DNA of 64,000 nucleotides from Haplomitrium mnioides (taxonomy: Eukaryota > Marchantiophyta > Haplomitriopsida > Calobryales). The translations under genes and the position numbers were made by a program. How positions within the stretch are numbered: the stretch's first letter is position 1; each line of letters opens with the position of its first letter. The notes below the pieces were generated by a model. That model made no database searches and was not told the origin of the DNA. It worked only from the letters and a program-made list of their open reading frames with translations. Positions 11,029 to 21,843 of the stretch are shown here, piece after piece. The stretch is from positions 172,614 to 236,613 of the forward strand of contig JBNGIS010033853.1 in the NCBI GenBank assembly GCA_049999725.1, given 5' to 3'.

Positions 11029-11960
11029 CTCTGCAACGCACAAAGAACCTTTCAACGGATGATGATGAACATTTTCCATGATTACCTGAGGAAATTTCTA
11101 GAGATCTTCATTGATGATTTTGTGGTGTATGAGAAGCTCTGCAACCATGAGCGGGATGTGAGGCTCACCCTCCAACGCTGCCGAGAATCAAGGTTAAGGT
11201 TGCACATAGGGAAGTGTTTCTTTGGGGTGAAGGAAGGGATACTCCTTGGGCACATAATTTCCTGGCAAGGCATTGAGGTAGACCAGTAAAAGATTGCAAT
11301 CTGGTTGAATGTGTCATTTCCCACCAACCTAAAGGAGGTGCAAGGATTTTTGGGGTGTGTGGGCTACTATTAGAGATTCATTGATCAGTTTGCCTCAGTG
11401 ACCTTACCCTTCACGGAAATGACAAAAGGGGGCAACACATTTGAAGCCACCCCTAAGAGGCTGGTGAGCTTCCATGAGTTGAAGAGATGACTCGCAATTG
11501 CCTCCATACTCTTGCCGCCCAATTAGGGAAAGGAATTCCATGTCATGATCAATGTGTCCGGCTTCTGTATTGGGGCAATATTAAGCCATACGAAAAAGAA
11601 GGGTAGGGACTATCCCATTTACTTTGCCAATAGGTTACTGGCTCCAGTGGAGAAAAGTTACTCTACCACCGATCGGGAGGCCTTGGAGATCATCTATGCC
11701 TTGAAAAAATTCGGGCATTAACTTTTGCATGACAAGGTGATCTTTCACACCAATCACAATGCTCTAAAGTACATAATGAATAAGCCTAATGTGACGGGCC
11801 AAATTGAAAGGTGGGTGCTCTTCTGTAGGAGTTTGATTTTGAAGTGCAGATCAAACCCAAGAAAAAGCACAACAATGCCAATTTCTTCTCCCGAGTGGCT
11901 GGACCAATCAACCAGAAGGAGGTAAATGATGCTTTATGAGATGAGGATCTGTTCCAGGTC
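11029..11960 (+). pseudogene. pol: Element A reverse transcriptase (C-terminal part) and RNase H
   Basis: Continuation of the RT cut at 3861, beginning LCNAQRTFQRMMMNIFHDY. The catalytic FIDDFVVY has FIDD at 11107-11118. Then come FFGVKEGILLGHIIS, the connection VGYY-stop-RFIDQFASV, and an RNase H with INVSGFCIGAILSH, PIYFANRLLAPVEKSYSTTD and IFHTNHNALKYIMNKP. TAG and TGA stops and a frameshift near 11825 (within WVLL-QEFDFEV) break it. The relative at 58360-59280 (minus) matches block by block. The N-terminal RT half lies more than 7 kb upstream because of nested insertions. Confidence 0.92.
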
Positions 11961-13215
11961 AGAGCTGGAAAGCCTACGGATTATACCAACATAATCGAAT
12001 TTCTCAAGTCAGCACAAATTCCGAAGAGCAGCAGTAGAGAGGAAGTTGTAGTGTTCCTCCGAAGGATTAAACCGTATCTCTTGGTGAAGGGAGTGTTGCA
12101 TAAGCGGGGCTATGATGGTATGATCAAAAGGTGCCTAGAGCGGGACCAAGCCACAGTAGTAACGCACGGAGAGGAGGTGGGGGGCCACTTCGCAGTGGAT
12201 GCCACGGTAAGGAAAATTTTGGATTCAGGGTACTAGTGGCCAACGCTACACAAGGATGTGCACTTCTGTGTGAAGAGATACAATGCTTGTCAGAGGACAA
12301 GAAAACCGACAACCAACCAACATCACCCCTTGGTTCTAATTATCCCTCTGGCACCATTTGAAAAATGGGGTATAGATTTCATCGGGTCGATTGCACCATC
12401 AACCCGAGGAAGCAACAAGTACATTCTGTTGGCCACTGATTACGCCACTAAGTGGGTTGAAGCCAGAGCCACTTGGAATGATGATGCAAAAACTTGTATG
12501 AGCATATGTTTTGCAAGTTTGGGCCCTCGCTAGAGCTGGTGAGTGACTAGGGCACACACTTCATCAATAAGGTAATCAAGGACTTGACCTCAAGATACCT
12601 GATCAAGCACCGCCGCACCATGGCTTATCATTCGAATGCAAACGAGCTAATAGAGAGGGCAAATAAGATCATGGGCAAGATACTTAGAAAGACGGTGGCA
12701 ACAAACAAGGCTTACTAGGACCTCAAGTTGCTAACACCAACACATGTGTATTACTTGGTCTATAAAACCACCACTAGCCACTCTTCCTATTTCCTAGTCT
12801 TTGGACAACACGCTCTAGTACCTATGGAGCACGAAGTGCCCACCCGAAGGTTGTTGGAGGAAGAGAGGATGACAAAGGATCAGAGCAGAAGGGAAAGGCT
12901 GCATCTGCTGAAGAGCTTAGAGGAAACAAGGGAGCAAGCCCAAGGGCGATTGGAGCACCACCAGAGATTCTGGAAGAAGCAACATGACAAGGGCATCAAG
13001 CTGATAGATCTTTGTGAGCGAGACCTGGTGCTGTTATACGACAACTGATTTGTACACTTCCCAAGGAAATTACACAAAAGGTGTATGGGACCCTTTGTGT
13101 TATGGAGGTTGCATTGAAACAGGTTGGCGGAGTTGGAAACATTAGAGGGGCAGCGATTCGCAAATCAAGTACATTTCGACCGCCTCAAAAGGTATGTGAA
13201 CAAAGAGGAAGATTG
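11961..13215 (+). pseudogene. pol: Element A integrase
   Basis: Integrase remnant, which would insert the cDNA into the genome. The zinc-binding HHCC region includes HGEEVGGHFAVDATVRKI and, later, [10 protein letters not shown], where the first Cys of C-X2-C is Tyr. The core gives D1 in WGIDFIG (12375-12377), D2 in VSD before a TAG (12545-12547) and E in LIERANK (12653-12655). D2 and E are 35 residues apart, the normal DD35E spacing, but one base is gained or lost between D1 and D2. The C-terminal part has FPRKLHKRCMGPFV and ends VHFDRLKRYVNKEED. Stops include TAG at 12234 where the relative has Trp. No chromodomain was seen. Confidence 0.9.
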
Positions 13216-13217
13216 GA

Positions 13218-13235
13218 GGGGGGGGGGGGGGGGGG
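13218..13235 (+). repeat. Homopolymer run of 18 G
   Basis: Eighteen consecutive G bases directly downstream of the integrase tail, followed about 20 bp later by an A-rich stretch (13254-13272). Such runs are prone to slippage and sequencing error, so the exact length is uncertain. Confidence 0.85.
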
Positions 13236-13415
13236 TCCAGGGTCAACCCATTAAGAAAAAAAAAAGAAAAAAGGATCCAGTTCGGTAGGGGTGAGTGTGT
13301 TGAGAGGTTGCATTTACGCTATGGCAATTTTGTATCTAGCTCGATAGCCACCACTTCGGAAGAGGCAACCAACAGAGTGGAGTGGAGAAGGGTGGTCGCG
13401 AGGATAATTCACACT

Positions 13416-13429
13416 AAAAGGGGTGGTTA
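13416..13429 (+). other. Polypurine tract of element A
   Basis: AAAAGGGGTGG followed by TTA lies directly before the LTR start TGTTAGCAAG at 13430. Equivalent tracts precede the LTRs at 37319 (AAAAGGAGGA) and 57512 on the minus strand (GAAGAGGGAG). It would prime plus-strand DNA synthesis. Confidence 0.75.
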
Positions 13430-16400
13430 TGTTAGCAAGTAACATGAGGTGCTATGGAAGAATCCTTGGAATCGAAAGCAACATTGAAGCAATTCTCCTC
13501 TCGTAAGAGCTAAGGTGCCCCAGAAGCAGTGGATCAACTCATATCAGTGAGTAAAAGTGGATCACATAGACCATCAGATCTAAGGAGTGGAATTGGGGTT
13601 GTGGTAGAGAAGGAAGAGAGGCTGGTGGAAGAAGGTGCTCACGAGGTCACTTCACAATTAGAAGGGGAGTTATGTCAACTGTTGAATTGGGACATGTTAG
13701 CCAGACTTAAAGGTAATGTGTCAAAATTTTCAAAAAACTAAGGGTGTGGTCATGTAAATGCTTTGCTTTCAGCTAGATAAATAAACAATGAACATCAAAG
13801 TACTCAAAATAGGCTCAGAGCGAATGGAACCATTGGGATCATAGGCTATGGATGGAGAGATTGAGGAACAAAAGAAAAAATGGAAAATAGAGTGGGGCAG
13901 AATGCGGAGAGAGAAAAAAAACCGGGCGAGAGAAAACCCTAGGCTGGACAAGGAAAAGTTGAGGGACGGGATGGTCTAGATCTAGGGCTGGCAGGGAGGA
14001 AAATTGCAAGGCACATCCAATGCAACAAAAATCAAGGCAACCTAATGTGTATCAAGGATGTTGGAGTTGGTTGAAGTTCAACCTCAAAAAACTGCTTAAA
14101 TCATAGAGATCGAAGTGAGGAGCGAGAATCACTTCAAACTTGTTAGGGAAGATTGCAAGGGAGGGATGCTATTGAGGCAAAACTGGGGGGATAGATTTCA
14201 TTGCTGTAGGTTCGAAGATAGGCCAAAGCCAAGGAAATGGGTAAAAGCCGATACAGAACAGAGGAGCGAACAATTTGGACCACTGAGCCCTCAATTTGTA
14301 ACCATTGGAAAAGTGCAATAATTTGGTAGAGAGAGGAGCTTGAGGCGTTTGGATTGCAATTCAAATCAAGGAGAATGAAGGAGAAATAAGGAACAAAGAC
14401 CCTCTCTAAGTTCTCTGATGCTTAGTACTTTGGGTCCAAAGAAGCTTGCAGTCCGAAGACCGCTGTTCGAGGAAGGAGTCCGACGGGGAAGTCCAAAGTC
14501 CGCAATCCGGAGGGGGTCCGAAGTCCAAAGTGTGAAGTTTGAGGAATGGAGTCCGACTTCTACAGTCTGAAATCTGTTGTCCGAAGTCCGCAGTCTGAGG
14601 AGGGAGTCTGGAGTCTAAAGGCCGCAGTCTAGTGGTTGCAATCCGATGTCTATAGTCTGAAGTCCGAAGTTTGCTATCTGAGGAAAGAAGTCCGATGTCC
14701 GAAGTGCCACGTCATCTGAAGGGGCACCGTTCAACCCCGCTTTCCAAAGGGAAGTTGGACCGCCGCCTTTGACCAAGCGATTTCGAAGTTGACTAGCAGT
14801 TGCGAGGAATCTCACGGGTTGCAGAGTTCGAAGAATCTCACGGGTCGGCGAGTCCGAGAAATTCAACGGGCTCCTCCAAAGTGCCTCGTGTTGGAGGAGG
14901 CGCTGTCCGACGCTGCTTTCCACAAGGAAGTTGGACCGCCGCCTTTGACCAAGCGAGTTCGAAGTTGACCAGCAGTTCCAAGGAATCTAACAGGTTGGAG
15001 AGTCTGAGGAATCTCATGGGTTGGCGAGTCTGAGGAATCCAATGGGCTAGCGAGTTCGAGGAATCTCACGGGCCGTAGACTCATCGGAAATGCCACGAGT
15101 CTGCTATCCGTTGTCCGATGGTCGATGTCTGATGTCCGCTGTCCTATGTCCGAGGGATCTCACGGACTTGTTCCGCGAACTCCTCCGAAATGCCTCAAGT
15201 CCGATGTCTGATGTTCGCTATCTGATGTCCACTGTACGATGTCCGAAGGATGTCACGACTAGTTTCGCAGACTCCTCCGACGTGCCACGTGTTCGATGTC
15301 CAAAGTCCGAAGGAGCCGGCGGGGTTGTCCCAATTAACTGTCACGTTAAAAAAGGGAAAAGACAAAGGAAAAGGTATGTCTCTTTAAACGCCAATTGCCA
15401 GAGCTACAGATGTCAAATTGGCGTGAAATCAGTCTTGTTAGGAAGAGGACAACAAAATGCAGATGCTGGCACCTATTTAAGACTCTGAGTTATAAAAAAA
15501 CCCACTCACAAGTTGTGTGAAAAGGCGGGATGCACCGCCCAGTTGTTAGATAAGGGAAACAAAAACCTTCAAGGAAGGGCGGTGATGAAATGTCAAGGCT
15601 GGCGGAAAAAACAAGCATAGAGATAGACTACCTTGCTATGAAGCTACAAGGACTGATTGTTGTGCATGGATAGAGAAGCATGATACGGAGGAGAGAGTTC
15701 TAGTGAGACCTTAAGTGAAGTGGGTGTACTCGTAAAGGATGCTATCACAGGGTGGAGGTGGACTAAGGAGGTGTCGGGAATCGTTGAGTAGAAGGCTCTA
15801 GAGGCTCAAACTACTCAAGTGGACTCATCTTTGAAGGCAAACCAACATTTGGAGGTGGACCAACACTTGGAGGAGAGGAGAATTGGTTTTGGTTTGTATT
15901 TCGTGAGGGGCAGCCAAGGGGGGTTTCTTGGTGTCGTCTTAGCTTTGGTTTGTGCAAGTGAGTAGTCCGAGAAGCATCAGGAGAGTACTGCTAGTGCTAC
16001 ATTCTTGTGGAGAAAGGAGAGGAGTGGCCATGTTAGTGCTTGCGTACTATGGGGAAGATCCTGCCAATTCTCAAGTGGAGTGGGTGATCCATTAACTACG
16101 AGGGCTGTCTTCCAGAGGTGGAAGTTAAATAAGACCTCTTCCAAGCATGAGGAAGTAAATTCAGGGCTTCTAGCGATGGAAGTTAAAAAACTATCTAGAC
16201 AGGGTGTGTGAGTGGGGAGAGAGTGGCAGTGTGGATAATGTTTCTAGCGTTGTTGTGTTTGCTCTCCAGGGTTAGGACTCATATTTGGAACCCAAATTCT
16301 GAAACTCTGACTAGAACTTCAATGGATATAGGCTTGTGTTGAGAAGGCTAAGGTAGACCACAAGGGAGAATTGGAGCTTTCTTGGGAGAAAAACAAGGAC

Positions 16401-17033
16401 TACATTACTTACAATTCTGGTCGGGCTGAAGCGTTGGTAATAATTTGCTGCACAATAGCGGAGGAGTGATGTTAGGAGAGATAGGAAGAGAGGAAGATAG
16501 TTCTGCACGTGTCTAAGAAGGCTAATTGGTAGGGTTCCATGCTTGGGTTGTAATTTCTATTTTGTTGAGAGGTTAAATCAGATAGCTCTGCTTTGTTGGG
16601 TGTTGGAGTAGCTGGTCATGTTGATAGATCAGTGATTAGAGGAATGATTAGCCTTGGTTGTGTTAGGATGCAGCCTGTAGGAGAATGCTGCAAGTCCATT
16701 CTTGTGTAAGAATTGCATTCACTCTTATTCATAGAAGAGGACATTGAATATCTGCAACTAGATTTGCATCAAACACAATATTGGTGTGTACCCCAAAATC
16801 AATTGAGTTGTGGTTTCTCTGTGTGTGGTGGAGAGGAATACAGGTTTGTCTTGTGCTTGGTTGGGTTGAGAGTAGTGTGGAAATGCAAGGCGAGGAGTTC
16901 AAGATTGTTAAGACCTGAATTCACTAACGAAGGTTTTGGGTCCGTCTTATTAAAGATCCCAATTATCCTTTGTGCCCTCTTTCCTCTCAAATAACGTCAA
17001 TTGGGTGTTAAGGAAGGAAGAAGGGGCGTGACA
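13430..17033 (+). mobile_element. Family-1 LTR between elements A and G
   Basis: The 3604-bp LTR opens TGTTAGCAAGTAACATGAGG after the A polypurine tract and ends AAGGGGCGTGACA at 17033, followed by the G primer-binding region. It thus acts as the 3' LTR of A and the 5' LTR of G. It holds GTCCGA-rich short repeats (14440-14720, 15100-15310), a 176-bp duplication (14700-15050), an A/T-rich TATAAAAAAA at 15491, and the family 3' half with TCTAGAGGCTC. No gene is supported inside it. Confidence 0.85.
14700..15050. repeat. 176-bp tandem duplication and GTCCGA-rich repeats in the LTR
   Basis: The block GAAGTTGGACCGCCGCCTTT recurs at 14752 and 14928, a period of 176 bp. Each copy continues through TTGACCAAGCGA, AGTTGAC and AGGAATCT motifs. 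Flanking stretches (14440-14720 and 15100-15310) are made of short degenerate units around AGTCCGA(A/T)GTC. Minus-strand open frames across this region owe their repeated peptides to the duplication. Confidence 0.8.
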
Positions 17034-17042
17034 TAGATTTTT

Positions 17043-17057
17043 TGGTGCTAGGAAGGC
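17043..17057 (+). other. Candidate primer-binding site of element G
   Basis: TGGTGCTAGGAAGGC follows the LTR end by 9 bases. The same place holds TGGCACTAGAAGGAGGGC in D (35252) and TGGCGCTAGAAGAAGGGC in E (minus, 62694-62677). Conservation next to the LTR marks it as the primer site; I cannot name the tRNA with confidence. Confidence 0.6.
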
Positions 17058-17229
17058 AAAGGTTTGAAGAAACCTGAGATCAACCTGGAACTAGAGAGTC
17101 ACCTTGCGAAGACTAGGGTCACCAAAAGGGTGAAGGCATAAGGGTTGGGAACCGTGAACTATTAAGTGGTGCTTATACCTACTCCTCACATCACTTAACC
17201 AGAAAAAGATAAAAGATGAGGTGTGGAGG

Positions 17230-19050
17230 AGGGTATTCAATTGTGGGTAGAGTTGGCCCCACCCATCACTGTGATGGCCAACCTAGTACCCCATACGGGG
17301 CTCCGGGTCAGATTTAAGTATAGGACCTTTAGGGGTCAGGCCAAGGAGGACCCTCATGCATAGTTGGATGATATTGATAACCCAACTGATGCCAATAGCG
17401 AGAGCCATGTGAAGATATGTATCCTGCCTGCAGTGTTGAAAGGAGAGGCACAGCCCTAGTACAAGGACCTACCAGAGAACATCAAAAGGGACTCGGGGGC
17501 CTTCAAGGTTGCATTTGTGTCTGAATTCGAAAGATTGGAGAGGAGATGGAGGCTCTCATCTAGATGGGGCAGCTTAGAATGAAAAAGAAATAATCAGTGA
17601 GGAGATTCTTGCAAAGATTCAAGAAGGTGGCGAGGAAGCTAAAGCTACTAGCCACATATGGGATGTTGACCTCATGGTTCCTGACAGACCTGCCTCGAGA
17701 GATAGGACCATAGGTGAGGCAAACTAGCCCACAAGATTTGGAAGCCGTGGTGACTGCAACTCAATCCCATGTCAAAGCTACCATCAACAACTCTCGAAAC
17801 AGGTCAAGAGCTAAGTATGAGTCAGAGGACTCTTCGAGAAGTTCAGATAGTGATGAGGAGCCAAAGAAGAGCTCTACATCCACCTCCGAGATGAGGTTGA
17901 CTCAGACAATAGCAGTTCAGGTGATGACATATCGTCGAGACAAAAGAAGAAGAAAGAGGAGCAAAAGAAGAAGAGGGAGGCCAAGGAAAGGAAGGACCGA
18001 CAATCCCATTACCAAAGGGACAACAATAAAAGGAGGTTAAAGAGAGGTCTAGATCGTGAACCTGAACCAGAGCTGAACAAAAGAAAAGGAGGGAAAGACC
18101 CACTAGAGGAGTTAAGCGCAAAGATGGAGGCCATGAACATCCTCCTCGTCAGAATCAAACCAGAGGGCAGACCACTACCAACCAAAAGAGTGGAACTGTA
18201 GTGCATTAAGTGCAACAAGCATGGACACTCACCTTAGGAGTGCCCTGTTGAAACCAACACCATTCACTATATGAGATAGGAGCCCCTTGAATACATATGT
18301 GAAAAAGTGGAATATGTTCAAGAGGAGGCACCTGAAATGGTATAGCAGGTCAATAATGGGCCACATACCATCATGGGGAGACTTGCAGGTATTGGAGTAG
18401 GGCAATCAAGCGGTTGGGCTGCAAACAGGCTACTAAGGACGACCATCATGGTGTGCTGGAACTATGGTCAGCATGGGCACATCTCGCTTAACTGTCCTGA
18501 GCCAAGGAAACATAATCATAGGCAGCCAGCTGCATTATGCTTTCAACGTAAGAAGGATGGACATGTCGTTGCAAACTGTCCGCTCAACAAGAGGCCAGAG
18601 GTAGCCTCAAATGCATGTGTGAATCCACCACATCCCGTAGTGATCAATTTGATATCTTTGGAATGGGTTGAGGCCCCGAAGCTGGAACCTGAAGAAGAGG
18701 AAGCTGCTACCGGGTAGGTGACTAGATCGAGATCCAAGTCCAAAAATAAGGACAAGCACATGAACGGGAAAAATGCTGAGAAGGCTAAGGTTCAAGGGTC
18801 ACCATCGCCGAGCAATTTGGATTACCAACGGGATAACCCCAAATGGTTTTATCCAAAGCAACAAGAAGAGGTGAAGAGGCAACTAGAGGCCGTGGATGTA
18901 GCTGAAGAGAAGGACGCGACCAAAAAGACTATGAGAGAGGTTGAGAGGCAGCAAGGGATGGAGGAAGCAAAAGAGCTTGGGGAGCTTGTAGCATCCATGG
19001 CCAGAGCATCGAAATCTTCTCCTTACAGCATTCAGGCTGATGTTTGAGAT
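17230..19050 (+). pseudogene. gag: Element G gag
   Basis: Nearly full-length family-1 Gag in several frames. A plausible start is ATG 17274 (MANLVP), a Met conserved in D (35446) and E (minus, 62496). Capsid marks: RFKYRTFRGQ, SHVKICILPAVLKGEAQP then TAG 17457-17459, YKDLPENIKRDSGAFKVAF. Next are an acidic Ser/Glu region and an RRRKRSKRRRGRPRK basic stretch (17714-18040). Two nucleocapsid knuckles follow: CWNYGQHGHISLNC (18453; second Cys replaced by Tyr) and CFQRKKDGHVVANC (18538; second Cys replaced by Arg). A helical charged tail (18720-19047), YQRDNPKWFYPKQQEEVKRQ, ends the gene. Confidence 0.88.
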
Positions 19051-20090
19051 TGCCTTGTCACGTCCACCGTGGAGCAATCAATTAGAGATAGTCCGTTGTA
19101 TACAAGACAATTGAGGGAGTTGTTGATGGGAGCCAAAAAGTGGAAAAAGCTACCTTCGGTGGGGGTTGCAACAAAGCTACGGTGGGTATGTAAAGACAAG
19201 GGTGCTCTAGAGATCGATATCTAGATTGCCGAGTGTACACTATCTCTGGTACCGGTGGATGGGGGAGCAAGCGTCAATATGATGGTCGAAGAGATTGCCC
19301 ACTGATTGGGGTTTGAAGACTTCCAACCTACAGCTCGGATCATGAGATTCGTAGACAGGTCCCAAGTCAAGCCCTTGGGCGCTCTCTTGCAAGTGCCGAC
19401 TACCATTGGTGGCAAGGAGTTTTTCGATTAAATTATTTGGTGATGCGACTAGCATAAGCATCCCCTTACCCAGTACTGATTGGGAGACCTTGGCTATATG
19501 GGGCCAAAGTCATGCATAATTGGGGAAACTCGACACTGGTCTATGGATTGGTGCCGCACAAAGGGGAGACGCAACCCGAAGCAGAATACGAAAGCGAATG
19601 GTCAACAGAGGAGTCGGAGGATTCCGAGTACCATTACTAGGTTCAAGTGGTCGGCGAAGCCACAGAAGAAGATGTGTTGGGAAGGGGTACAGTGATGGTC
19701 AACCAGATTTTATTGGCAGGGAGCACGAAAGCATAATCCAGCATGGAGGAGATAGTGGAAAATTTGGTGAATGGTGGGAGGACTGGGCCCAAACTAAAAG
19801 AGGAGTCGTACCCCACAAAGCTCAGCCATTCCCACCTCAATTCCCACCTGTAAGAGGGAAGCATCCATGAGAAGGAGGTGGCCTCCCTTAACCCGAGCTT
19901 GGTACAAGGATGGTTGTGGCTGGCCACTCTAGAAGTTGTCGACCACCCACATATGAAGAATAAGTTGGGGGTGGTAAGAGTAGAGCAACATGGAGAGGTA
20001 GTTGTTCATGATGGATGAGCATTCCGAGTAGGGTTTGGCCTACCCCTAGCTGCGGAGCAAGCCTTGATTCAAACCCTAATGAACTTTACC
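19051..20090 (+). pseudogene. pol: Element G protease and linker, truncated before RT
   Basis: Protease with VPVDGGASVNMMVEE (Asp codon 19258-19260), PLGALLQVPTTIGGKEF and GRPWLYGAKVMHNWGNS (about 19485-19530), followed by the acidic linker YESEWSTEESEDSEYHY. The frame changes near 19425, and stops include TAG at 19222, the same position as in element A (2569). The linker ends in ALIQTLMNFT, the sequence that in A leads straight into RT; here it meets an inverted LTR at about 20091. RT, RNase H and integrase are absent. Confidence 0.85.
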
Positions 20091-20329
20091 TAACCCCGTG
20101 GAACCAAGTATGAAGAACCCCATGGAACCGTGTTCGAAGAACCCCGCAGAACTCAATCCAAAGAACTCTGCGCAACCCCCGTGGAACCCAATCCGAAGAA
20201 CCCCGCAGAATTCAGTCTGAAGAACTTTGCAGAACCCAATCCGAAGAACTTAGTAGAATCGCACTGACTTGCATTTGAAGTTGATTGCGACCTTGATCCA
20301 AAAGACTGCTCAGATTGGTGAGTCCGAAA

Positions 20330-20970
20330 AATCCCTCGGACTGATGAGTACAAAGTTGACTTTTCCTCCTCGGGTCGCCATTAGCCGCTGTCTTCAAACT
20401 GGAAGTTGGATCGCCGCGTTGACTTGCATCCGAAGTTGACCGTAGACCCGATTTGAAGGACTCCTTGGACTGGTGAGTCCAAAGAATCCCTCAGACTGCT
20501 GAGTCTGAAGTTGACTTTTCCTCTGCAGGGCGCCGCCGCGACCGTCTTCAAACTAGAAGTTGGACCGCCATGTTGACCTGCATCCGAAGTTGACCGTGGA
20601 CCCGATCTGAAGGACTCATCGGACTGGTAAGTCTAAAGAATCCCCTGGATTCTTGAGTGCAATGTTGACTGTTCCTCCGCAGAGCGCTATCCGCTGTCAT
20701 CTTCAAATTGGAAGTTTGAATGCCGCACTAACCCGGATCCGAAGTTGACCAAAGAACTCCGGGGAACCGAGTCTGAAGAACTTCGCGAAACCGAGTATGA
20801 AGAACCTTGCGAGTCGCCACCTGTGGCCATCTTCAAACTAGAAGTTGGATTGCCACGCTGACTTGCATGTGAAGGATACTGTGGACTCGATCCGAAGGAC
20901 TCCACCGACTAGTGAGTCCAAAGAATCCCTCTGACTGTTGAGTCCAAAGTTGACTTTTCCTATGCAGGGC
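20330..20970. repeat. 155-bp tandem repeat with AGTTGAC motifs
   Basis: The marker GTTGACTTTTCCTC or a close variant starts at 20355, 20510, 20664 and 20949, giving spacings of 155, 154 and 285. Each unit contains CTTCAAACTGGAAGTTGGA, GTTGACC and GGACT-GGTGAGTCC blocks. The last interval is longer because a block of GAACCGAGTCTGAAGAAC-type short repeats (20750-20815) was gained there. Confidence 0.8.
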
Positions 20971-21039
20971 GTCGTCCATTGCCATCTTCAAATTGGAAGT
21001 TGGACTGCCGCGCTAACCCAGATCCGAACTTGACCGAAG

Positions 21040-21240
21040 AACTCCGCGAAGCCGAGTCTGAAGAACTCCGTGGATCCAAATCTGAAGAACTCTGCAGTTC
21101 CGAATCCGAAGAACTCTGCAGATCCGCATCCGAAGAACTCTGCGGATCTGAATCTGAAGAACTCTGTGGTTTCAAACCTGAAGGACTCTGCAAATCCAAA
21201 TCCAAAGGACTTCTTGGATCCGAGTCCAAAGGACTCCGCT
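21040..21240. repeat. 24-bp short tandem array
   Basis: About eight units of the form TCTGAAGAACTCTGCGGATC at 24-bp spacing. Because 24 is a multiple of three, several frames stay open and give 8-residue peptide repeats such as SEELCGSE. Similar 24-25 bp units lie at 46435-46590 and 55330-55640. Confidence 0.85.
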
Positions 21241-21843
21241 GATCCGAAGTTGACTAGAGGTGACAGGTTCTTTCCACGCATTCCTTTGTAACATACTCCA
21301 TCCTCCCTCTCTTCCGATACTTCTTCAAACCATCTGCCAAGCAGTTTTTTCAGGAGTCCCAAAAGGATCCGGATCCTGGTGAGGCCAATCAATGTCAAAG
21401 GAAGCGGAGCGTCCCTTGATCTCTAGCTTGTCGCTACCATACGAGGATCGTTGCGCTAACCTTCTGCTTCCAACCGTTGCACTTGAAAGTTTACGATGTA
21501 GCATTTCACCTTACATGCGGTCCCTTCCATCTATTGTCAACTTTCAATTTCCGTCCCACGCCCTTGGTCCTCCTCGTCTGGTCCCCGATCTTCCTCCGCT
21601 TCTGATGTCGCTCTTCCTTCCACTTCTCTGCTTATTACCTATGGTGAGTGTTCTGTTCTTCCTTGCTCTGGCTTCAATTCTTGCATTTCGATAATGCTTG
21701 CATGATCTCTTCCGCTTGCCCCCGATTTGGAGTACCCCGACGCTTCTAGAGTATCCCTGCGCTTTAGAAATTGAGAACTGCTCTAATGATGCTTCCAATA
21801 CCTTCAACTTTTTAGTAGTGCCCCAATTTGCCGACTGACAAAG

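Larger units (their letters stand above)
20091..21843 (-). mobile_element. Family-1 LTR fragment, inverted
   Basis: LTR sequence in minus orientation between the truncated G element and the plus-strand LTR of D. It begins with GAACCCCGTGGAACC-type short units, runs through 155-bp repeats, a 24-bp array (21040-21240) and a pyrimidine-rich segment (21250-21835), and ends at TGACAAAG (21836-21843). Its orientation agrees with the LTR at 53971-57512. Both LTR termini are absent, so it is a rearranged fragment, not a solo insertion. Confidence 0.75.

Noticed and set aside
20960-21398. Open frames on both strands encoding 8-residue repeats (SEELCGSE and the like)
   Set aside because: Product of the 24-bp LTR array; open in several frames at once, no start context, and inside an LTR fragment.
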